From positions 88,858 to 152,857 of the forward strand of contig JBGCFD010000067.1 in the NCBI GenBank assembly GCA_045106765.1: a stretch of DNA of 64,000 bases. The letters are read 5' to 3'. Below the pieces are notes generated by a model. It searched no databases, had not been told where the DNA came from, and saw only the letters and a program-made list of their open reading frames with translations. This DNA comes from CAJQQY01 sp045106765 (GTDB lineage Bacteria > Bacteroidota > Bacteroidia > Chitinophagales > Saprospiraceae). The position numbers and the translations under genes were made by a program. Positions 28,753-37,400 of this stretch are shown piece by piece. Position 1 is the first letter of the stretch; each line of letters starts with the position of its first letter.

Positions 28753-29637
28753 ATGGATCTACAAATCTCCAATCTTTCAAAAACTTACCCTAACGGAGTT
28801 CAAGCTTCAAAAAATGTCAACCTCACTATTCCTGTAGGAATGTTTGGATTACTCGGTCCCAATGGTGCAGGGAAATCCACTTTGATGAGAACGATTGCCA
28901 CCTTGCAAGAACCTGATGAAGGAAGTATCATGTTAGGTGATTTGAATGTCTTGACGCAAAAACATGAAGTACGAAAAGTACTCGGATATTTGCCCCAAGA
29001 ATTTGGAGTTTACCCAAAAGTCTCCGCTGCCATTCTATTAGATCACTTAGCAGTTCTTAAAGGAATTACGAATTCTAAAGAACGAAAAGAAATTGTAGAA
29101 GCATTGTTAGTAAAAACCAACCTTTGGAATGATAGAAAGAAAAACCTTGGAGGCTACTCTGGAGGAATGAAGCAACGATTTGGCATTGCACAAGCATTGC
29201 TTGCTAGTCCAAAGTTAATTATTGTAGATGAACCAACTGCTGGACTCGACCCAGCAGAAAGAAATCGGTTTTTAAATTTATTGAGTGAACTCGGAGAAAA
29301 CACAATAGTCATTTTATCCACTCACATCGTCGAAGATGTCAAAGAGCTATGCACCAATATGGCGGTGATCAACAAAGGGGAAGTTTTATTAACAGGAACT
29401 CCATCGGATGCATTAGAAAGTATCAAAGGAAAAATTTGGAGAAAACAAATCACCAAAGACCAAATTGAAAATTATAAAAATGCCCATAATGTCATTTCAG
29501 AAAGAAGAAGCGCAGGCAAACCAATCATCCATGTTTTTAGTGATATGCAACCTGGAGAAGGATTCACAGTTGTAGAACCTGACTTGGAAGATGTTTACTT
29601 CTCTGAGATTTTTGGAAAAAAAGTAAATGTGATTTAG
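28753..29637 (+). CDS. ABC transporter ATP-binding protein
   Basis: The 294-residue ATPase has Walker A GPNGAGKST (35-43), Q-loop Gln82 (LPQEFG), signature YSGGMKQ (135-141), Walker B LIIVDE (155-160) and switch His191. It belongs to the ABC-2 exporter group (NodI/CcmA-like). The following gene encodes the matching ABC-2-type permease fused to a peptidase, so the two almost certainly form one complex in the inner membrane. The 83-base gap between them is largely filled by a palindromic ACGTT element that starts at the stop codon, and no terminator lies between. Confidence 0.95.
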   Translation: MDLQISNLSKTYPNGVQASKNVNLTIPVGMFGLLGPNGAGKSTLMRTIATLQEPDEGSIMLGDLNVLTQKHEVRKVLGYLPQEFGVYPKVSAAILLDHLAVLKGITNSKERKEIVEALLVKTNLWNDRKKNLGGYSGGMKQRFGIAQALLASPKLIIVDEPTAGLDPAERNRFLNLLSELGENTIVILSTHIVEDVKELCTNMAVINKGEVLLTGTPSDALESIKGKIWRKQITKDQIENYKNAHNVISERRSAGKPIIHVFSDMQPGEGFTVVEPDLEDVYFSEIFGKKVNVI

Positions 29638-29690
29638 ACGTTGAACGTTCAACGTTGGACGTTCCCCAAAACGTAAAACGTAAAACGTCC
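29638..29690. repeat. Palindromic ACGTT heptad element, copy A2
   Basis: The element begins at the last base of, or immediately after, the TAG of the ABC ATPase gene. Four ACGTT units follow in 7-base register (29638, 29645, 29652, 29659). After a CCCC turn come AACGTAA units in the same 7-base register (29670, 29677, 29684). The arms (29637-29656 and 29670-29689) match at 16 of 20 positions. Copy A1 is at 12434-12528. Confidence 0.8.
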
Positions 29691-29720
29691 CCCATTTTCC
29701 TCAACTAAAATCAAAAAATC

Positions 29721-32700
29721 ATGACTTGGGAAGTTTTTAAATTCGAATTAAAATATCGCTGGAAACGACCAGCTACCTATATCTATTTTGCCATAATGTT
29801 TTTGTTACCATTTCTTGCAGCGTCTTGGGATCAATTAACCATTGGAGGTGCAGCTGGGCAAATAAAAGAAAATGCACCACATAATATTTCATTTATGATG
29901 TTGATTGTAACTGCAATTCCAGGTTTGCTTTTGGCAGCAGGAATTATGGGAACTCCGATCATTCGAGATTATGAACACAAAACATCTTCCTTATTTTTCA
30001 CCACTCCAATTACCAAATTCCAATACTTAACTGGAAGATTTTTAGGATCATTCCTAACGGCTCTTTTTGTTTTTAGTGGAATTATTTTTGGAATGGCTTT
30101 GGGTCATTTATCACCTTGGGTAGATCCTGATAAATTATTACCTTTTAGTTTTTGGAGTTATTTACATCCATTTATATTCATTGCCATACCTAATTTATTT
30201 ATCATGTCTGGTATATTTTTTATGGGAGGCGCTTTGAGTAAAAAAATGTTGGTGGTCTTCACACAAGGGGTTGGAATACTTGTTTTATATATTATTTCCT
30301 CTCAGTTTCTTTCTGATTTGGATAGTCAATCTACAGCAGCTTTAATGGATCCATTTGCGGTAGGTACACATAATCATGTCAGCCAATATTGGACTGTCGC
30401 AGAGAAAAATTCACAAGTCGTTCCTTTGGAAGGATTGCTACTCATCAATCGATTACTTTGGATGGGAGTAAGTTTACTTGCTTTGATTTTAACTTATTTC
30501 TTTTTTGATTTTTCTGCTTCTAAAAAAAGTAAAAAACAAAAAACTGAAACTAAAACAAATAATGAACCTTCACGGATTGCATCCACTACCATCATTCCAC
30601 AAGTGACTCAACATGATGGATTAGCCACAAATATCAAGCAAATGTTTGGCATGTCTTGGTTTTATTTTAAATGGATTTTTAAACAAGTCCCTTTTATTGC
30701 CATCCTTGCCGCAGGCATTTTAATCATGCTGAGTAACTCTCAAAATTGGGGAAAAGTTTATGGAATATTTAGATTACCAACGACCTATTCGATGTTGGAA
30801 TTGATTCAAACTTTTAATTTATTTTTTATCATCATCATTGTCATGTACACAGGAGAATTGATTTGGAAAGAACGTGATGTAAAAATGAATTTAATCTACG
30901 ATGCTCTTCCCTACCCTAACTTCGTAACCTTGGCTGGAAAATTCTTTGCTATGGTTTATATGTTCATAACATTGCTTTTTATTTTGATGTTGACTGCAAT
31001 GGCAATTCAGGCGATAAGTGGTTACACAGATTTTCAAATAGGACTTTATATCAAAACGTTATTTTCAGACACCTTATCCTTTCTATTACTTTTTACCTTT
31101 TTAGGATTTTTGTTCCAATCCTTGACTAACCATAAATTTGTTGGTCATGCAGTATTTGTTTTATTTTTCATTTCTACTCTGATCTTTGGTCAGCTAGGCA
31201 TAGAACATCGAATGTTCCAATTCGGAAGTACTGGACTAGGTAATTTTTCTGACATGAATGGCTATGGACATTATGTTCCCACTTTCTCTTGGTTCAATAT
31301 TTATTGGTTTGGGTTTGCAGGGATATTATTTGCAATAGCATTGTTATTTTCTACTCGTGGAGCAGAAACTGGATTTATGATGAGATTGAAAAAGAGTAGA
31401 TTGCGACTGACTAAACCATTGTTAACTTTTGGTTTATTTTCATTCATGATTTTCATGGGATCAGGTTGTTATATTTTTTACAATACCAATATTCAAAATG
31501 AATATACCAATTCTGATGATGCTGAAAAAATACAAGCTGATTATGAAAAAACCTTAAAAAAATATCAAGACATTCCTCAACCTAAAATCACAAATGTTTA
31601 CTTAGAGGTAGATATTTACCCAAAGGAAAGAGACTTTGAAGCAAGAGGAAGTTATCAGTTAAGAAATAAAACGAACAAAACAATTTCTCAAATCCATTTG
31701 CAATATTCAGCTGACAACAATGTAACAAATACTGTAAAATTTGGAACTGATGCCACCATCAAAGAAGCGTTCGATGACTTCAAATATTTTATTTACGAAT
31801 TAAAAAATCCACTTGCTCCAGGCGATTCTTTGCAGATGGATTTCGTAACAAAATTTGATACCAAAGGCTTTGTAGAAAGTGGTTCAAATACTGAAATATT
31901 AAACAATGGAACTTTTTTCAATAATTTTTATTTCCCAACATTTGGATATAATGAAGGATTAGAATTAGGAGATGATGATACTCGAAAAGAACAAGACCTT
32001 CCTGAAAAAGAAAGACAAAGAGAAAGAAATGATCCTGTAGGATTGGCTCAAAATTTAATTACAGATGATTCTGATCGTCTTAATTTGGAAGTAATTTTAA
32101 GTACTTCTCTTGAACAAATTGCCATTGCTCCAGGCTACCTGCAAAAAGAATGGGAAGAAGATGGACGGAAATATTTCCACTATAAAATGGATGAACCAAT
32201 TCTAGGGTTCTACTCTATAGTCTCGGCTGAATATGAAATTGCAAAAGATACTTGGATACGTGAAAATGGAGAGAAAGTAAATTTGGAAATATACCACCAT
32301 AAAGGGCATGACTTAAACTTGGATAGGATGATGAAAGGAATGAAAAACTCTTTAAGTTATTTTTCTAAAAACTTTAGTCCTTACCAATATCGCCAATTGC
32401 GAATTATGGAATTTCCAAGGTATCGATCATTTGCTCAGTCGTTTCCAAATACAGTTCCTTTCTCAGAGGACATGGGATTCATCTTAGATATTGGCGAAGA
32501 TGATATTGACTTTCCATTTTACGTAACAGCTCATGAAGTCGGTCATCAATGGTGGGCACATCAGGTGACAGAAGCAAATGTAAAAGGAAATGCGATGCTT
32601 TCTGAAACTATGGCTCAATACTCCGCGCTGATGGTTATGAAAGAAACCTACCCAACTGAAATGATGCAGAAGTTTTTAAAATTTGAAATGAACAGTTACT

Positions 32701-33317
32701 TACGAGGCCGTTCTCGAGAGCAGAAAAAAGAACAACCGCTAGAACTTGTAGAACGCCAAGGTTATATTCATTATCGAAAAGGAGCGGTAGTGATGTATGC
32801 TTTACAAGACTACATTTCGGAAGATAGTGTCAATCTTGCTTTGCAAAGATGTATCAAAGATTGGGCTTATCGAGAGGATCAATATATTACCTCCGCAGAT
32901 TTGTTGGGCTATTTTAGAGCAGTCACTCCTGATACTTTGCAATACTTAATCAAGGATATGTTTGAGACGATTACCTTATTTGAAAATCGAGTGAAGGAAG
33001 CTACATATCAAAAATCTGGAAATGAATACCTTGTTGATCTTAATATTTCTTCTATAAAATATCGAGCAGATAGTCTTGGAAATGAAACGCCTATCGAAAT
33101 AAATGATTGGATTGACATCGGAATTTACGGCGAAGACGAAAATGGAAAAGACAAGATTTTATATTTACAAAAACATAAAATCACTAAAGAGGAAATGAAT
33201 TTTAAAGTCAAGGTCAAGGAGAAACCAACCAAGGCTGGAATAGATCCAATTAACAAATTGATTGATCGAAATCCTGACGATAATCGAATGAAAGTTAGTT
33301 TAAAAGAAGATAGTTAA
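29721..33317 (+). CDS. ABC-2 permease fused to an M1-family-type metallopeptidase
   Basis: The 1198-residue protein starts with two ABC-2-type permease halves, each with about six membrane segments (about 15-265 and 320-595), joined by a Lys-rich linker. A final membrane segment near 575-595 leads into an exported peptidase domain (about 620-1160). The zinc motif is HEVGH at 938-942, with a Glu at 962 in LSETMAQY. The spacing between HEXXH and this Glu is 19 residues, one more than the usual M1 spacing of 18. The M1-like pre-domain (KITNVYLEVDIYPKE) starts near 625. With the upstream ATPase it probably forms an exporter whose substrate is trimmed or sensed outside the membrane. I recall this architecture as recurring in Bacteroidota; its substrate is not known to me. 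Confidence 0.9.
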   Translation: MTWEVFKFELKYRWKRPATYIYFAIMFLLPFLAASWDQLTIGGAAGQIKENAPHNISFMMLIVTAIPGLLLAAGIMGTPIIRDYEHKTSSLFFTTPITKFQYLTGRFLGSFLTALFVFSGIIFGMALGHLSPWVDPDKLLPFSFWSYLHPFIFIAIPNLFIMSGIFFMGGALSKKMLVVFTQGVGILVLYIISSQFLSDLDSQSTAALMDPFAVGTHNHVSQYWTVAEKNSQVVPLEGLLLINRLLWMGVSLLALILTYFFFDFSASKKSKKQKTETKTNNEPSRIASTTIIPQVTQHDGLATNIKQMFGMSWFYFKWIFKQVPFIAILAAGILIMLSNSQNWGKVYGIFRLPTTYSMLELIQTFNLFFIIIIVMYTGELIWKERDVKMNLIYDALPYPNFVTLAGKFFAMVYMFITLLFILMLTAMAIQAISGYTDFQIGLYIKTLFSDTLSFLLLFTFLGFLFQSLTNHKFVGHAVFVLFFISTLIFGQLGIEHRMFQFGSTGLGNFSDMNGYGHYVPTFSWFNIYWFGFAGILFAIALLFSTRGAETGFMMRLKKSRLRLTKPLLTFGLFSFMIFMGSGCYIFYNTNIQNEYTNSDDAEKIQADYEKTLKKYQDIPQPKITNVYLEVDIYPKERDFEARGSYQLRNKTNKTISQIHLQYSADNNVTNTVKFGTDATIKEAFDDFKYFIYELKNPLAPGDSLQMDFVTKFDTKGFVESGSNTEILNNGTFFNNFYFPTFGYNEGLELGDDDTRKEQDLPEKERQRERNDPVGLAQNLITDDSDRLNLEVILSTSLEQIAIAPGYLQKEWEEDGRKYFHYKMDEPILGFYSIVSAEYEIAKDTWIRENGEKVNLEIYHHKGHDLNLDRMMKGMKNSLSYFSKNFSPYQYRQLRIMEFPRYRSFAQSFPNTVPFSEDMGFILDIGEDDIDFPFYVTAHEVGHQWWAHQVTEANVKGNAMLSETMAQYSALMVMKETYPTEMMQKFLKFEMNSYLRGRSREQKKEQPLELVERQGYIHYRKGAVVMYALQDYISEDSVNLALQRCIKDWAYREDQYITSADLLGYFRAVTPDTLQYLIKDMFETITLFENRVKEATYQKSGNEYLVDLNISSIKYRADSLGNETPIEINDWIDIGIYGEDENGKDKILYLQKHKITKEEMNFKVKVKEKPTKAGIDPINKLIDRNPDDNRMKVSLKEDS

Positions 33318-33344
33318 CTTTATTTTTTTTTGGAAATTAAAAAC

Positions 33345-33381
33345 CCGTGACTCATTTTTTATTTGAGTCACGGATTTTTTT
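33345..33381 (+). terminator. Intrinsic terminator after the permease-peptidase gene
   Basis: A perfect 10-bp stem (CCGTGACTCA with TGAGTCACGG) is followed by seven T after one A. Confidence 0.85.
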
Positions 33382-33438
33382 ATACTTATTTTTCCATAAA
33401 TAACGATTCATAATTTTACTCTCACTAAAAAATAAAGC

Positions 33439-34284
33439 ATGAAATACATTTGTTACACTTTACTTTTTTGTTGTATCCAACTTTTTAGTTTTGGACAAAT
33501 CACAATCAAAGGAAAAATTTTAAATAAAAAGAACAAGGAACCCATCCCCTATGTTAACATTGGAATCCCAAAACATGCACAAGGAACGGTCAGCGATGAA
33601 GATGGAAATTATTTCCTAAAATTCAACGATTCGAATGACACAGTTATCATTTCCGCTATTGGTTTTTTCAGTCAAAATAAATCCGTAAATGAATTGTTAC
33701 AAAATGGAGAAATCTTGCTCGAACAACAAATTCATCAAATAAAAGAAATCAATTTAATCGCTACTGAATTTGATAAAGAAAAATTATTTGGCAAAAAAAA
33801 TAAGAATCGTGGTCTAAGTGTTGGTTTTGGAAATGCGCAATTAGGTTGCAAAATCGGTTCTTCCATTAAAATCAAAAAAGAAACTTATCTTAAAAGTGCT
33901 AATTTTAAACTCAATCATGCGGATGGCGACAGTCTACTTTTTCGAGTAAATATTTATCATTTTGAAAAAGGAAAAATCGGTGAAAATATTTTAAAAGAAA
34001 ACATTACTATTTATGCTCCGCAAAAAAGAGGAATTCTTACCGTGGATCTTACACCTTACGAGTTGATCATCAATCATGACGTTTTGCTTACACTCGAATG
34101 GATAAAGGATGATAATGGCTCAGGAAATCATGGAATTACATTCGATACTAAAAAAGGAAGAAAGTCTAATATTTGGAATAAGAGAACGAGCCAAAATCCA
34201 TTTAAAATAAATAAGACTTACGGTAGACGAGGAATGGGAAAGAAATCACTTTGCTTTTGGTTGATTGGCAAAGAAGTAAAGTAA
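33439..34284 (+). CDS. Exported protein with carboxypeptidase-regulatory-like (CarboxypepD_reg) domain
   Basis: The 281-residue protein has a signal peptide (cleavage near FSFG-Q20). The first mature domain (about 21-105) is the seven-strand CarboxypepD_reg-like fold, with 'ITIKGKILNKK...PIPYVNI', 'GTVSDEDGNY' and 'VIISAIGF', as found at the N-terminus of TonB-dependent receptors. The remainder (110-281) is a beta-rich domain of unknown type. No barrel follows, so it is a soluble periplasmic or surface protein and not a receptor. It has its own weak -7 element (TAATTTTA, 33411-33418) and terminator. Confidence 0.8.
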   Translation: MKYICYTLLFCCIQLFSFGQITIKGKILNKKNKEPIPYVNIGIPKHAQGTVSDEDGNYFLKFNDSNDTVIISAIGFFSQNKSVNELLQNGEILLEQQIHQIKEINLIATEFDKEKLFGKKNKNRGLSVGFGNAQLGCKIGSSIKIKKETYLKSANFKLNHADGDSLLFRVNIYHFEKGKIGENILKENITIYAPQKRGILTVDLTPYELIINHDVLLTLEWIKDDNGSGNHGITFDTKKGRKSNIWNKRTSQNPFKINKTYGRRGMGKKSLCFWLIGKEVK

Positions 34285-34333
34285 TTTAGTATTAATACTT
34301 TTTCACCATCAACTAAAATAACAATACATTTAC

Positions 34334-34382
34334 AAAAAGAAGGAGTGATAGTTTTCGTTTGAAAACTGCCACTCCTTTTTTA
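34334..34382 (+). terminator. Intrinsic terminator with nested hairpin
   Basis: The outer stem AAGGAGTG/CACTCCTT is flanked by A and T tracts and encloses a second stem (AGTTTTC/GAAAACT). It follows the plus-strand gene ending at 34284 and lies upstream of the convergent gene's stop at 34424. Confidence 0.75.
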
Positions 34383-34423
34383 TTAGCTAAGTTTTTTTAG
34401 CCACTTCAAATCACTCGCTTCAA

Positions 34424-37400
34424 TTAATTATGCTGCACCATTATTTTAAATTGTTGTGGTGCAATATCCTCTTGAATAACTTTCAACACATACGTTCCAT
34501 TGACTAGATCAGCAGTATTAACCTGTATTGCATTTTGAATGGATCGAACGAGTTGACCATTTATCGTAAACAACTGCACTTCGAAATCTGCTACCATAGA
34601 ATTTTCAAAATCAATTTGAATAAATTCATTCGCAGGATTAGGATAAACTCGAATTTCTTTTTTATCTAAATCTTGCGTAGAAGTAGAGTTTTCAGGTTTA
34701 ACCAAAATAGTATGAGTGTGGCTCGCATCGCAAGTCTCATGAACATTCATATTTATCAAGTGAATGTGTACATCGTGATAACCCGTGTCTCCATAAACTG
34801 TAGTTGGAGTATTGTGATCGGAAAATTCACCATTTCCAAAATCCCAATTCCAATGCGTTGCTTCCATAGTCATCCCTTCAAATTGAACATCCTCTCCAAC
34901 AATAACTTCACCGGGTGCTATAATTTCAGGGGTTAATTTATTGCTATGTATATTGATGAGGTAAGTTTCACAATCACCTTGGTAACATGCTTCTAGACTA
35001 ACTTCAAAAATTCCATTGTGTGGAAACTCGTGCATCGGTGCTGCTTCACTCGATGTAGTATTATCTCCAAAATTCCAATTCCAAGTATCCACCAACATCG
35101 TATCAGGTGTCATAAATTGACGAACTCCATCACAAATATCATCATTCATCACAATGATACTAGTTCCCCCTGAAACCAATCCAATATTTGGACAAGCATA
35201 AGTTAATTCAAACCCACTTGCATTAGATCCGAAATCAGTAAATTCTGCGATAGTCAATCCTTCGCCTGAGGCAAAAATGGTAGTCCCATTTTCAGGTAAT
35301 TCATCTCCTGTGTAATATCCAATTAACGGTGCATTTACATCTAGCCCATCATAGATTGCCACAAAATCATTTTCATCATAATCGAACGCTGAAAATGTAA
35401 TCCCAATACCTGGCTGATAAATCGTAATTACGCCAAAATTATTATCTACATAATTTTCATCAGATCCTCCTGAATCGTAAAGCGTCCCAAAACAAGAACT
35501 AATTACAACCGGGCCATACAAATAATTATTAGTTGGTACTTCATCTACTATACAACCATTATCTACTTCAATGGAAATAGTCTCAATATAAGTATCGCAA
35601 CCCGCATCATTACATGCTGTCAAAGAAACATTGTAAGTTCCAGAAGCAGTATATTGATGAAAAGTATTTTGTTGATTCGATATACCTCCATCACCAAAAT
35701 CCCAAAACCATTGAGTGACATTTCCTTGACTTGCATCATTAAAAATAACAGGTTGGTTGGCACAAAGCACAGAATCTGCAAAGAAATTAAAATTAGCAAC
35801 TGGTGCTATAGGATCAGTACTACAAGTAAAGGTAGCAGCAAATCCACTTAAATTAATAAAATGATTAGTGTACTCATACAAGGTCATCTTACCTGATGTT
35901 GCCAAAAGTGTTTGCCCTGACAACTCTGTTCCGGTGTATGATCCGATCAAAGTTCCAGTAAAAGCATCTCCATCATACACATACAAATAATCTCCATGCT
36001 CCTCATAATTAAATTCAGAAAAAGTAATAGTCACAGATTCTGCACCGAAAGGAGCTATTACCAATTGACTAGCATTTCCTTCAATATAATCTCCATTCGC
36101 TCCTCCTGAATCATACACACTTCCTTCGCATACAGTAATAGTTTCTATTCCATGATTCGTAGGGATATTCTGAGCATAGCAATCTGTTTCTACAGTGATG
36201 TAATCTGTCTTATTGATCGTATCACATCCAAGACTATTACAAGCTACCAAAGAAACGGAATACGTACCTGACCCAGCATAGGTATGGATTGGACTTTGCA
36301 AAGAGGAAGTGGTTCCATCACCGAAATCCCAGGCCCAACTCGTAGGAACATTAATCGTCAAGTCATTAAACTGAACTGGTAAATTTCCACAAATAAATGT
36401 TTGCGCAACAAAATCAGTAGTGACTGGAGCAATCACATATAAGGTAATATTCACATCAACAAAAGGTTGTGTAGGATCATTCGTCGCAACCGTAACTACA
36501 ATGTTATAGGTTCCCGTTGCCAAACCTACTGAACTGATAAATATATCTAGTGCTTGTGTTCCACCGATACTTAGTATTCCTTGATTTGGGGTAATGATGG
36601 AACTTCCTTCTATTGGACTTCCTAAGTCAACAAATAATTCAGCTCCATTTGGAAATGAACCTTGGGTAATCATTTGTCCCGTTGATCTATCATTCACCGT
36701 ATAATTACTCAATGCACCATCACCGAAAGAATCAAACATTCGTAGAGTATAACTTTCTGAAGCAGATAATCCTGTAAATGATTCTGTGTAAGTAGTAAAT
36801 GCTTCGTAAAATTCCCCGCTCCAACTTATCACCGTATTGCCTTGACCATCTACTAATTCCCAGAAAAATTCTCCTCCCCAGTTATCTGTAGTAAAGGTAA
36901 AATCAAATCCTGTATCATCAGTTGATGACGTAGCAGTATAATTCAAATCAGCTGCTCCAACATTTCCAAGATTAACTACCAATGTAGAATCTTCTCCTTG
37001 AATTAACTCTAAAGTAAATTCTGTTGGATCAATAGTCAAAGTTGGCGAAGGGACTCCATTTCCTAAGAAATCAACGGTGATATCATCTCCCACATTATTG
37101 ACAATACTGATGCTTGAAGCATAGCTAATCATTTCTGTAGGAGTAAAAGTAACCTCGATAGTTTGAGAAGTATTTGGAAGCAAAATCAAATCAGACATAC
37201 TGTTAATCACAAATGCAGGATCATTGCTCACCAATCCGCTAACATTCAAATCATCTGACCCCATATTTTCAATAGTAAAACTTAAAGTACTCGATGCTCC
37301 TACTTGTGTATCGCCATAATCTAAAGTTGTAGGAGTAACAGCTATCTCAGGAGTACCTACCACCGTCAAAGTAACTGGAATAATGGAAGTAGCTTGATTA

